From Chitinophaga pinensis (lineage in GTDB: Bacteria; Bacteroidota; Bacteroidia; Chitinophagales; Chitinophagaceae): DNA of 64,000 nt. A program made the translations under genes and the position numbers. The notes beneath the pieces were generated by a model. That model saw nothing but the letters and a program-made list of their open reading frames with translations, searched no databases and was not told the origin of the DNA. The DNA is taken from NCBI RefSeq assembly GCF_007896845.1, contig NZ_VOHS01000026.1, positions 32,764-96,763 of the forward strand, given 5' to 3'. Each line of letters begins with the position of its first letter. Position 1 is the first letter of the stretch. Of the stretch, positions 26,360 to 34,690 are shown one piece after another.

Positions 26360-27760
26360 TCAGTAATTCTTCATTCCCTGCGGTCTTTCTCTTCTTACAC
26401 CGTTTCCGTTACCATCTTTCGGTTTGCCACTTTGTGGTCTGCCGTTATTTGGTTTGCCACCATTGGGCTTTCCGGAGCCAGCGCCTGGTCTTGCTTCTCT
26501 TGACTGTACTACACCCTGTCTGTTTTTTGAGAAACCACCTTTTTTATCTCTTGGATGTTGTTGTTTTGGTTTCTGTTGCGGAGCGGGTTTGGGAGCAGGT
26601 AATGCCATACTATCACCATTATGGAATGGGTGTTCGGTCACTACCGGGATCTCGCGGGAGATCAGTTTCAGGATATCTTTCAGGAAGGCTTTTTCTTCCG
26701 GTTCGCAGAAAGAGATGGCGATACCATCAGCGCCTGCGCGGCCGGTACGACCGATACGGTGTACGTATGTTTCGGGTACGTTTGGCAGTTCGTAGTTAAC
26801 TACGTGTGTCAGTTCGTCGATATCGATACCTCTTGCGGCGATATCAGTAGCTACGAGTACGCGGGTCTGCTGTGATTTGAAATTATTCAGTGCACGCTGA
26901 CGGGCATTCTGTGATTTGTTACCATGGATAGCCTCTGCGGTAATTTCTGCTTTATGCAGGTCTTTTACCACTCTGTCTGCACCATGTTTGGTCCGGGTAA
27001 ATACCAGCAATGTTTTGATGGATTTATCCTTTAGTATATGCAGCAGGAGGTTACGTTTATCATTTTTGCCGACGAAGTAGATGGATTGTGTGATCGTTTC
27101 GGCAGTAGAGGATACCGGTGTTACTTCCACTTTAGCCGGATTATTACGCAGAATAGCTTTCGCCAGTGTCTGTATTTCCGGTGGCATGGTAGCGGAGAAG
27201 AAGAGTGACTGACGCTGTTCGGGCAGTTTTACGATCACGCGTTGTACGTCGTGTACGAAGCCCATGTCGAGCATTCTGTCTGCTTCATCCAGCACAAAGT
27301 ATCTGATATCTCTCAGAGTGATATAGTTCTGACTGATAAGGTCCAGCAGACGGCCGGGCGTTGCGATCAGGATATCTACCCCTCTTCTTAATGCTTCTGT
27401 CTGCGGATGTTGTGATACACCGCCAAAGATCACGAGGCTTTTCAGGTCGAGGAATTTACCGTATGCGATAAAACTTTCCTGTATCTGTATGGCCAGTTCA
27501 CGGGTAGGTGTAAGAATAAGTGCTTTGATATTTCGGAGGCCTTTACGTTGCTGGGCCTGTTGGTCCTGATGCATTAATTGAAGCATGGGAATGGCAAACG
27601 CAGCTGTTTTACCGGTACCGGTCTGGGCGCAACCCAGCAGATCCCTCTTATCAAGTACATGGGGAATGGCTTGCTGCTGAATAGGCGTGGGAGCGGTATA
27701 ACCCTCATTCTCCAGGGCCTTAAGCAGAGGCTCGATGAGCCCTAACTGTTCAAATGACAA
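26360..27760 (-). CDS. rhlE: DEAD-box RNA helicase of the RhlE type
   Basis: About 466 aa. All helicase motifs are present: Q motif PTPIQQQAI, Walker A AQTGTGKT, PTRELA, TPGR, DEAD, SAT, and in the second domain ARGIDID and HRIGRTGRAG. The last 90 residues are a low-complexity Lys/Asn/Gly/Pro/Arg tail, usual for RNA binding. The start is set at TTG 27760 (reading MSFEQLGLIEPL), where family similarity begins. The frame extends to 27919, but a promoter -7 element at 27924-27917 makes that impossible. The leader is therefore about 150 bases, as often seen in cold-induced helicase mRNAs. Helicases of this type remodel RNA in ribosome assembly and decay. Confidence 0.9.
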   Translation of the reverse strand: MSFEQLGLIEPLLKALENEGYTAPTPIQQQAIPHVLDKRDLLGCAQTGTGKTAAFAIPMLQLMHQDQQAQQRKGLRNIKALILTPTRELAIQIQESFIAYGKFLDLKSLVIFGGVSQHPQTEALRRGVDILIATPGRLLDLISQNYITLRDIRYFVLDEADRMLDMGFVHDVQRVIVKLPEQRQSLFFSATMPPEIQTLAKAILRNNPAKVEVTPVSSTAETITQSIYFVGKNDKRNLLLHILKDKSIKTLLVFTRTKHGADRVVKDLHKAEITAEAIHGNKSQNARQRALNNFKSQQTRVLVATDIAARGIDIDELTHVVNYELPNVPETYVHRIGRTGRAGADGIAISFCEPEEKAFLKDILKLISREIPVVTEHPFHNGDSMALPAPKPAPQQKPKQQHPRDKKGGFSKNRQGVVQSREARPGAGSGKPNGGKPNNGRPQSGKPKDGNGNGVRRERPQGMKNY

Positions 27761-27916
27761 AATGTTAAATTTTTTATGATCAATAGTGGTAAGGCTGTCA
27801 GCCGGAACAAGTCCATATTGTGCATGATGCTGACACATTACCCGCCTTACTCGCAAGCCTGCACATTGTTTTGAAGCTAACTGCAAAAGCAGGTGAGGAA
27901 GAGAATAAAAGTGATG

Positions 27917-27924
27917 CAAAGGTA
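27917..27924 (-). promoter_or_regulatory. -7 promoter element of the rhlE gene
   Basis: TACCTTTG on the minus strand, a full match to TAnnTTTG. Transcription starting a few bases downstream gives a leader of about 150 bases before the TTG start at 27760. No good -33 TTTG is seen. Confidence 0.5.
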
Positions 27925-27983
27925 TACTAAATAAATGATATGCGGTGGGATGTTTTACTTATAAGTGACTATCTTGCATTATT

Positions 27984-29093
27984 ATGAGCAACGGACCAAC
28001 AGTATTGATAGAACAAGCGAATAGCCGCTATACTATGTATGCGGTAGTAGAGCAGGACGAACGGACAGCTTATTTTTACCTGTATCCTGCTGAATTGCAG
28101 AGCAAAAAATACCGGATGCGTGCCTGCTGGCTGCGCAATATTCAACCGGGGCCTGCTAAACGTGACAGTGCAGCGATGGCTAACGGAGATGCGCCGATGC
28201 TGGAAGCACACTTTAGTAATCACCCGGAAGGGAAAGAGCCTTTAAAAGCGGAATTGGTATCCATCGTGTGGATGCCTGAGGATGATGGCGCCGCTGTATT
28301 GTATGATGGAAAAACGTTGGGTGTTATTCCCGGATGGAGTCTTTATTCAGATGATCCTGCGGCATATGCGGCAGATTGTATAGAAGCGGATGGTAATGCC
28401 ATTGTATTCCCATTGGGTGAGCTGGGTAAGAACGAACAGCATGCGCGTGTAGCAGAAGCTATCAGTTTCCGCGAATCATGGGATGATACTGAAAACCCGC
28501 AATGGCCGGTGATCCAGCAGCAGTTTATTTCTACTTATGAATCACATTTCGGAGAGATAAAGCAATATTTCGCGATTGATAATAACCAATGGCCACCGAT
28601 GGCGCTGGGTAAGTTTGAAAAAGATAACATCGTTTATTTCCTCACTATGGGAGTAAGCATTCGTCCTATGCCATGGGTATCTTACCTGTACAATGACAAT
28701 GCGTCTGCTTACAGAAGGATGGAACTGGCGATGGCTGTCAGCAAGGACGATTTTACCGAGGAAGAAATTATGAAGATGGCGGAGGGATTGTCCAGCATGG
28801 CTGACATTCCATGGAGACATATCAGTTGGTTAGGCGAGGGGCATACGATTGCATCCAGCAAACTACCGGCTCCTTTTGAAAGTATTGTGTTGTCGGCTGC
28901 ATTGTATAACGGCGAAAGCATTGCGCTGCCGGAGATGTATGGTGATAAGGTGAATCTGTTCTGGCTGAGTCCTGTCACGCTTTCTGAAAGAGAATATGCA
29001 CATGAGAAAGCGAATGGCGGTTATGAGTTACTGGAAAAAATGATACAGGAAGATATCACACATATTGTGACAAAGAGAGCAGCGATCGTGTAA
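27984..29093 (+). CDS. Suppressor-of-fused (SUFU)-domain protein
   Basis: 369 aa. Residues 1-170 are a N-terminal region with a DUF-like beta/alpha mix (VVEQDERTAYFYLYPAEL). Residues 185-365 have the SUFU pattern: PWVSYLYNDN, RMELAMAVSKDDF, WLGEGHTIASSKLPAPFESIVL and LSPVTLSEREYAHE near the end. In bacteria SUFU-domain proteins occur as stand-alone proteins and as immunity proteins to polymorphic toxins. No toxin gene adjoins this one. A TATCTTGC element at 27969-27976 may be its promoter. Confidence 0.85.
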   Translation: MSNGPTVLIEQANSRYTMYAVVEQDERTAYFYLYPAELQSKKYRMRACWLRNIQPGPAKRDSAAMANGDAPMLEAHFSNHPEGKEPLKAELVSIVWMPEDDGAAVLYDGKTLGVIPGWSLYSDDPAAYAADCIEADGNAIVFPLGELGKNEQHARVAEAISFRESWDDTENPQWPVIQQQFISTYESHFGEIKQYFAIDNNQWPPMALGKFEKDNIVYFLTMGVSIRPMPWVSYLYNDNASAYRRMELAMAVSKDDFTEEEIMKMAEGLSSMADIPWRHISWLGEGHTIASSKLPAPFESIVLSAALYNGESIALPEMYGDKVNLFWLSPVTLSEREYAHEKANGGYELLEKMIQEDITHIVTKRAAIV

Positions 29094-29116
29094 GTAATTA
29101 AGTATTAAAAATTAAA

Positions 29117-29158
29117 CATCAGGAACGAAAACAAAATTCTTCGTGTTCGTTCCTGATG
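29117..29158 (+). terminator. Stem-loop after the SUFU-domain gene
   Basis: Perfect 13-base arms CATCAGGAACGAA (29117-29129) / TTCGTTCCTGATG (29146-29158), loop 16 bases. It follows the stop by 24 bases. There is no long T run, so it may be an mRNA-end stabiliser rather than a classical terminator. Confidence 0.5.
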
Positions 29159-29203
29159 CAGCTGTAGCAGGCATCCTTTATATATGACTACCCGCGGGCA
29201 TGT

Positions 29204-29227
29204 GTTTCTTCCGGTACCGGAAGAAAC
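29204..29227. repeat. 24-base perfect palindrome upstream of the porin gene
   Basis: Positions 29204-29227 equal their own reverse complement with no spacer (core TTCCGGTACCGGAA). It lies 44 bases before the porin ATG. It could be a regulator site or a short hairpin in the porin leader. The alternative is a terminator for the preceding gene, but that already has a stem-loop at 29117. Confidence 0.6.
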
Positions 29228-29270
29228 GAACTCTATATACACTCGTATCAGATAAACAAGCTCAAAGGAA

Positions 29271-30599
29271 ATGTACATCCAAAAACTTACGAAACTGGCA
29301 GCATGTGCGCTGCTGATGATTGGAAGCACCATGAGTGCCTATTCTCAGGGATTTAAAGACGGTAAGATCTGGCTCAATGAAGATGGCAGTAATTACTTTA
29401 AGTTCACCCTTGTATCCCAGGTCTGGCTCAGGAACACCGATCTGAACCCGGGTTCCACCATCAACGGATTTGAGAAAAACAACTTTACGGATATTGGTAT
29501 CAGAAGAGCCAGGATCCAGGCTTTCGGACAGGTAGCAGATCGCGTGTTTATCTACTCTCAGTTCGGTATGAATAACTTTAACTATTCTTCTGACAGAAAA
29601 GCCGGCTTTTTTATCCACGACATCATGGGGGAATATGAAGTAGTGAGAAAACACCTGTCATTGGGTGCTGGTCTGTCCGCATGGAATGGTCTGACGCGTT
29701 TCTCCGCACCTTCTGTTGGTACGATCATGGGGGTGGATGCTCCGTTGTTTGAACAAAGTACCAATGACGTGACGGATCAGTTTCTTCGTAAGCTGAGCAT
29801 ATATGCGAAAGGTAAGCTGGGTAAACTGGATTATCGGTTGGTGATGAGTAGTCCGATGTCTCCGCTGAAGGCTGCAGGTTATTCTCCTTTATTGACCAGC
29901 AATGCTTCTTTCTCAGCCAAACCGGCGAAAATGCAGGTACATGGTTATTTCCAGTGGCAGTTCCTCGATCAGGAAGCGAATACGACTGCTTATACAACCG
30001 GTACTTATCTGGGTACCAAAAAAGTGTTCAATATCGGTGCTGGTTTCCAGTATCAGCCTGACGCGATGTGGCGTGCCGGTAACAATGGCGATACTATTGA
30101 ATCCAATCTACAACATTTTGCTGTAGATGCTTACTATGATGCGCCGATCAATGCGGCTACAGGCAGTGCTATCAATGCATATGTTTCCTATATCAACTTT
30201 AATTGGGGTAAAGGATATCTCCGTAATCAGGCTACTATGAATCCTGCGACCGGTACTACAAAGCCAGAGATCCTGAATGGCAGTGGCAATGGTTATCCTT
30301 CTTTCGGAACCGGCAACCTGCTTTACGGACAGGTAGGTTATAAATTCAAAAATGAACTGATTGGCAAAACCACTTTGATGCCGTATGCTTCGCTGCAATA
30401 TGCGCATTACGAAAGATTGAATGATAATATGGCTTTCTGGGATGGAGGTGTCAACTGGTTGCTGAAAGGGCATACTTCCAAGCTGACTTTTGCCTATCAG
30501 AGTCGCCCGGTGTATCAGTTCGATGCTGTGAGTGGGGGCGCTAATAAAATTGACCGGAAGGGAAGCTTTCTGGTACAGTATCAGGTATTCCTGAATTGA
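29271..30599 (+). CDS. Outer-membrane porin (OprO/OprP-like beta-barrel)
   Basis: 442 aa with signal peptide to about residue 26 (CALLMIGSTMSAYSQ). The body is a run of amphipathic strands separated by turns, with VSQVWLRNTDLNPG, GIRRARIQAFGQVADRVFIYSQFG and the aromatic-rich last strand KGSFLVQYQVFLN. The RARI...G segment near residue 80 recalls phosphate-selective porins, but the specificity is not established. A 24-base palindrome precedes the gene and a terminator follows. Confidence 0.8.
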   Translation: MYIQKLTKLAACALLMIGSTMSAYSQGFKDGKIWLNEDGSNYFKFTLVSQVWLRNTDLNPGSTINGFEKNNFTDIGIRRARIQAFGQVADRVFIYSQFGMNNFNYSSDRKAGFFIHDIMGEYEVVRKHLSLGAGLSAWNGLTRFSAPSVGTIMGVDAPLFEQSTNDVTDQFLRKLSIYAKGKLGKLDYRLVMSSPMSPLKAAGYSPLLTSNASFSAKPAKMQVHGYFQWQFLDQEANTTAYTTGTYLGTKKVFNIGAGFQYQPDAMWRAGNNGDTIESNLQHFAVDAYYDAPINAATGSAINAYVSYINFNWGKGYLRNQATMNPATGTTKPEILNGSGNGYPSFGTGNLLYGQVGYKFKNELIGKTTLMPYASLQYAHYERLNDNMAFWDGGVNWLLKGHTSKLTFAYQSRPVYQFDAVSGGANKIDRKGSFLVQYQVFLN

Positions 30600-30621
30600 T
30601 TGAATTTTGCAATGTTATATT

Positions 30622-30653
30622 ATAGCCCGGTGTTAGCGCCGGGCTATTTTTTA
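30622..30653 (+). terminator. Terminator after the porin gene
   Basis: Stem ATAGCCCGG (30622-30630) / CCGGGCTAT (30639-30647), loop 8 bases, followed by TTTTTT. Confidence 0.85.
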
Positions 30654-31068
30654 TCCTTCACCAGCTGTATCCATACTATATACCAGCTTTATACCGGGAG
30701 TATACCGGGAGTATCTCCTATCGGTAACAACCGGATTGCTATTTTTATGCATAGTGTATAGTGTTGATTTTCAGTTTTAAATAGAATGGGATGATTAATA
30801 TTCTTTGTGAATAGCTGTCTGAGCCCGGTTGTCTTACCCAATGGTAATGCTTGTCTGTTCCGGAATAGTGTTGTTTGGATTTTGTAAGGTCTTTATTCAC
30901 TAATAGTCATCCTTCGTTGATCCTTCGTTCATGAACGAAGGATCAACGAAGGATGACTATTATATATTCCTGAATAAAGCAGTTATTCATGTCTGTTTGT
31001 AATAACTGTCAGATAATGAGTTGGTTGTGAAAGATGGTTCTCTGCCAGCTCCTAATTCTTAATTGCCG
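30654..31068. other. Intergenic region with no gene
   Basis: About 415 bases between the porin terminator and the dus promoter. It holds a short tandem duplication near 30695-30715 and the 62-base palindrome listed separately. No open frame with a plausible start, and no RNA gene was recognised. Confidence 0.5.
30901..30962. repeat. Perfect 62-base palindrome
   Basis: The 31 bases 30901-30931 are the exact reverse complement of 30932-30962, with no loop. Within each arm a CCTTCGTT unit is repeated. As RNA it would form a very stable hairpin, and as DNA a possible cruciform. It lies in otherwise gene-free sequence, about 110 bases before the dus promoter. Nothing similar was seen elsewhere in the window. 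Confidence 0.9.
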
Positions 31069-31076
31069 TACCTTTG
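31069..31076 (+). promoter_or_regulatory. -7 promoter element of the dus gene
   Basis: TACCTTTG matches TAnnTTTG. It overlaps the first possible TTG codon (31074), so translation must start further downstream. Confidence 0.5.
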
Positions 31077-31100
31077 CATCTTCAAATAAAAAAAGCCACT

Positions 31101-32138
31101 TTGGTAAAGATTGACAATATTGTGCTGCCTGATTTTCCCCTGCTGCTGGCGCCTATGGAAGACGTGAGTGATCCGCCTTTCAGGGTAGTCTGCCGTGAAA
31201 ACGGGGCTGACCTGTTATATACCGAATTTATTTCCAGTGAAGGACTGGTGAAAGATACGGAAAAATGCCGCCGTAAACTGGCGATTTTCGACGAAGAACG
31301 TCCTGCTGGTGTACAGATTTTCGGTGGAGATGAGGGTAAACTGTCGATGGCTGCCCGTATTGTTGATATGACCCAGCCGGATCTGCTGGATATCAATTTT
31401 GGTTGTCCGATAAAGGGCATTGTCAGCAAAGGTGCCGGTTCAGGTGTATTGAAAGATATTGATCTGATGGTCCGTCTGACAGCAGCCTGTGTAAAGGCCA
31501 CAAAACTGCCTGTTACGGTTAAAACCCGGCTTGGCTGGGATGAGGACACCAAAAATATCGAAGAGGTCGCAGAAAGGCTTCAGGACGTCGGTATTAAGGC
31601 GCTGGCTATCCATGGCCGTACTCGTACCCAGATGTACAAAGGGGAGGCGAACTGGGAGCTGATCGCTAAAGTAAAAAACAACCCGCGTATACATATTCCC
31701 ATCTTCGGGAACGGAGATATTGATAGTCCGCAGAAAGCGCTGGAATACAAAAACCGTTACGGTGTCGATGGTATTATGATCGGCCGGGCTGCTATCGGTT
31801 ATCCCTGGATCTTCCGTGAAGTAAGACATTATCTGCAGACAGGAGAGATGCTGCCTGCGCCGACATTGGAAGACCGTATTGCTGTTTGCAAACGCCAGCT
31901 GGAGAAATCTGTGCAATGGCGTGGAGAAGGCCATGGTATCTTCGCTATGCGTAAGCATTATTTCAACTATCTGAAAGGTTTACCTGATTTTAAGGTGTTC
32001 AGAAGCAGACTGGTTACACCGGAGGCATCTGCAGAGATTATGGATGTGCTGGATGAAATCGCTCAGGTATATGCCGGTTTTGAATTTGATCGTAAGCCTA
32101 TACAGCTGGTGAATTATCATGAGAATTGTGCGTTGTAA
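31101..32138 (+). CDS. tRNA-dihydrouridine synthase (DusB-like)
   Basis: About 345 aa. It reduces uridines in tRNA using FMN and NADPH. Family motifs are APMEDVSDPPFR at residue 16, LLDINFGCPIKGIVSKGAGSGVL near 100 with the catalytic Cys in NFGCP, VKTRLGWDE near 145, HGRTRTQMYKGEANWE near 170, and GNGDIDSPQKA / DGIMIGRAAIGYPWIF near 210-240. The start is put at TTG 31101 (MVKIDNIVLPDF) because the longer reading begins inside the promoter. It is a single-gene unit. The exact Dus subtype cannot be told. Confidence 0.92.
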   Translation: MVKIDNIVLPDFPLLLAPMEDVSDPPFRVVCRENGADLLYTEFISSEGLVKDTEKCRRKLAIFDEERPAGVQIFGGDEGKLSMAARIVDMTQPDLLDINFGCPIKGIVSKGAGSGVLKDIDLMVRLTAACVKATKLPVTVKTRLGWDEDTKNIEEVAERLQDVGIKALAIHGRTRTQMYKGEANWELIAKVKNNPRIHIPIFGNGDIDSPQKALEYKNRYGVDGIMIGRAAIGYPWIFREVRHYLQTGEMLPAPTLEDRIAVCKRQLEKSVQWRGEGHGIFAMRKHYFNYLKGLPDFKVFRSRLVTPEASAEIMDVLDEIAQVYAGFEFDRKPIQLVNYHENCAL

Positions 32139-32459
32139 TTATTGATTGATCTTAGCAACGATGAGGGCTTTCCGTTAGTTGTCTTTTGCGTGGCGTAAGT
32201 TTGTTTTCGGTCATTTCTTGCAAAGTATGGCTACTGACGGGCAGCCAGGTCTTTATTTTTCGTCTCGTTTTTTTATTATAAACTATTCTCATATCTTTGT
32301 CCCCGTTTATAAACGAAATTTCAGCTCAGCAAGCACCCTAAAGATCCTCAATACCTTACCCCGGCTAAGACAACAGTATCCGCAGGCTCCTTACAGGACT
32401 GGAACTCACAGGTGATATCCCTGTTTAAACTAAATTTTATTACTTAAAAACTAACTGAC
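32139..32459. other. Intergenic region with a possible promoter
   Basis: About 320 bases without a convincing gene. A TATCTTTG element at 32292-32299 (TAnnTTTG match, poor -33) could start the exonuclease transcript with a leader of about 150 bases. No RNA structure was recognised. Confidence 0.4.
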
Positions 32460-32978
32460 ATGGCCTATATAATGGTTGATGTGGAAAGCGATGGCCCTAT
32501 TCCCGGTGATTATTCTATGATCTCATTCGGAGCAGTGAAAGTAGATAGTACATTAGATAAGACATTCTACGGCAGACTTAAACCCGTTTCAGATAAATTT
32601 ATTCCCGAAGCACTGGCGGTTTCCGGCCACACAAGAGCCGAAACACAGACATTTGATGATCCTGTAAAAGTGATGAATGATTTCAAAGACTGGATCGGCA
32701 AAGTGTGTAATGACCGCCCGATTTTTATCAGCGACAATAATGGTTTTGACTGGATGTTTGTATGCTGGTACTTTCATCATTTTCTTGGTGAAAATCCTTT
32801 TGGTTTCAGCTCTCAGAATCTGGGCAGCGTATATAAAGGGATGGAAAAAGATATGTTCACCAATTTCAAACATCTGCGTAAAACAAAGCATACCCACCAT
32901 CCCGTGGATGATGCGAAAGGCAACGCAGAAGCCCTGCTGACAATGAAGTACAAGCTTGGGCTGAATATGAAACTCTAG
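32460..32978 (+). CDS. DEDDh-type 3'-5' exonuclease (RNase T/DnaQ superfamily)
   Basis: 172 aa, single domain. Exo I motif is DVESDGPIPGDYSMISFG (first acidic pair), exo II is SDNNGFDWMFVCWYF near residue 92, and exo III is HHPVDDAKGNAEALL near residue 148 with the catalytic His. Such stand-alone DEDDh proteins trim RNA or DNA 3' ends. The substrate is unknown. The gene is monocistronic and intact. Confidence 0.88.
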   Translation: MAYIMVDVESDGPIPGDYSMISFGAVKVDSTLDKTFYGRLKPVSDKFIPEALAVSGHTRAETQTFDDPVKVMNDFKDWIGKVCNDRPIFISDNNGFDWMFVCWYFHHFLGENPFGFSSQNLGSVYKGMEKDMFTNFKHLRKTKHTHHPVDDAKGNAEALLTMKYKLGLNMKL

Positions 32979-33113
32979 CATTTCTTTACATCAATATGGT
33001 AGATCGCAGTATGTACATTACCTTGTTACATACCTGCGGTCTTTTTATTTAACAATAATTTCATACACTGCATAGTAACGGGGAACTTTAAATTGAGTAC
33101 CTCGCAGAAAATT

Positions 33114-34685
33114 ATGGAGATGGATACAATACGATCCTGCCTGCTGCTTGGCAGTTTAATGGCTTTTAGTCTGATTACGAAGGCACAGTCTGATGATGAT
33201 TTAAAAGTAAAAGTGATTCGCGGGCCTTATTTACAGGCAGCATCAGATCATAGTATCACTGTACGCTGGCGTACAAATACTGCTACCCGTAGCAGGGTGC
33301 AATATGGCGCTACTCCTGATAAGGCGGACGTTACAGTGAATGATTCTACGCTCACAACTGAGCATATTGTAAGACTCGACGGCCTGCAGGCACGTACCCG
33401 ATATTTCTATAAAATAGCCGATTTTAAAACCGTATTACAGGGCGACAGCGCCAACTACTTTTACACCTTACCTGTGCCGGGCAAAGAAGATATGTATCGT
33501 ATCGGTGCTTTTGGTGATTGCGGAAACAATTCCGTGAATCAGCGTAATGTGAAAAAAGCGGTGCTTGATTATCTTGGCAATAACTATATGGATGCATGGA
33601 TCCTGTTGGGCGATAATGCCTACAACAGCGGTACTGATGCTGAATTCCAGACAAAATTCTTCAACGTTTATAAAGACGATCTGCTGAAGAAATATCCGTT
33701 GTTCCCTACGCCGGGTAATCACGATTATAATGATAATGATTTCCCCGGAGCGGTGGAGCTGGCGCAGAAGACACACCAGACTGCATATTATCAGAATTTC
33801 ACAATGCCGACCAAAGGAGAATCTGGCGGTGTAGCTTCTAATACACAAGCTTTTTACTCTTTTGATCTTGGTAATATACATTTTCTGTCGCTCGACTCTT
33901 ATGGAAAGGAAGCGGAACAGTATCGTCTGTATGATACGCTCGGTCCGCAGGTACAATGGGTGAAACGTGATCTGGAAGCGAATAAAAACAAACAATGGGT
34001 AATTGCTTACTGGCATCATCCTCCTTATACCATGGGTTCGCATAACTCGGATAACGAAGATGAACTGGTGCATATCCGTGAGAACTTTATTCGTATACTG
34101 GAACGCTATGGTGTAGACCTCGTACTTTGTGGTCATAGCCATGATTATGAGCGTACCCGTCTGATGAAAGGTCACTATGGTATGGAGGCTACTTATAGCG
34201 CAGCGACGCACAACCTGAGTCAGTCTTCCGGTCTGTATGATGGCAGCGATAATTCCTGTCCTTATGTGAAAGACAGCAGTGGTCAGGGTACGGTTTATGT
34301 GCTGAGTGGTTCGGCGGGTAAACTGGGTGGAACGCAACCCGGATATCCACATGATGCCATGCAGTATGCCAATGCGACTGAAGGCGGCGCGAGTATGCTT
34401 GAGATTCAGGGTAATCGGCTGGATCTGAAATGGATTTGCGCGGATGGAGTGATCCGTGATCATTTTACCGTAATGAAAGAAGTGAACAAGCACACGGTGC
34501 TGCGTGTAAAAGCAAAGAGCAAAGTGACATTGACCGCTTCGTTTACCGGTAATTATCAATGGAGTGAAAAGGGACAGACTGCGAAGAGTATTGTGGTGGC
34601 ACCCCGTGAAGGTACAACGACATATACTGTACAGGACAAAGAAGGCTGTCTGAAAGACACATTTACTATTATCACAACTAAATAA
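33114..34685 (+). CDS. Secreted purple-acid-phosphatase-like metallophosphoesterase
   Basis: About 523 aa. Signal peptide at the N-terminus (SCLLLGSLMAFSLITKAQ). Residues 35-125 form a fibronectin-like N-terminal domain of purple acid phosphatases (YLQAASDHSITVRWRTN). The metallophosphoesterase domain follows with FGDCG, LLGDNAYNSG, PTPGNHDYND near residue 205, YWHHPP and CGHSHDYERT near 340, which supply the metal ligands. A C-terminal beta domain of about 70 residues (VTLTASFTGNYQW) may be Ig-like. The start is one of two in-frame ATGs (33114 or 33120). The peroxidase gene follows after 5 bases, probably an operon. Confidence 0.9.
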   Translation: MEMDTIRSCLLLGSLMAFSLITKAQSDDDLKVKVIRGPYLQAASDHSITVRWRTNTATRSRVQYGATPDKADVTVNDSTLTTEHIVRLDGLQARTRYFYKIADFKTVLQGDSANYFYTLPVPGKEDMYRIGAFGDCGNNSVNQRNVKKAVLDYLGNNYMDAWILLGDNAYNSGTDAEFQTKFFNVYKDDLLKKYPLFPTPGNHDYNDNDFPGAVELAQKTHQTAYYQNFTMPTKGESGGVASNTQAFYSFDLGNIHFLSLDSYGKEAEQYRLYDTLGPQVQWVKRDLEANKNKQWVIAYWHHPPYTMGSHNSDNEDELVHIRENFIRILERYGVDLVLCGHSHDYERTRLMKGHYGMEATYSAATHNLSQSSGLYDGSDNSCPYVKDSSGQGTVYVLSGSAGKLGGTQPGYPHDAMQYANATEGGASMLEIQGNRLDLKWICADGVIRDHFTVMKEVNKHTVLRVKAKSKVTLTASFTGNYQWSEKGQTAKSIVVAPREGTTTYTVQDKEGCLKDTFTIITTK

Positions 34686-34690
34686 TCTAT

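Noticed and set aside
27984..29093. SUFU-domain gene as immunity gene of a toxin system
   Set aside because: No toxin gene with secretion or Rhs/LXG domain lies nearby, so only the domain assignment is kept.
30680..30740. Tandem CCGGGAGTATA repeats as a CRISPR or satellite
   Set aside because: Only two units of about 11 bases, without spacers.
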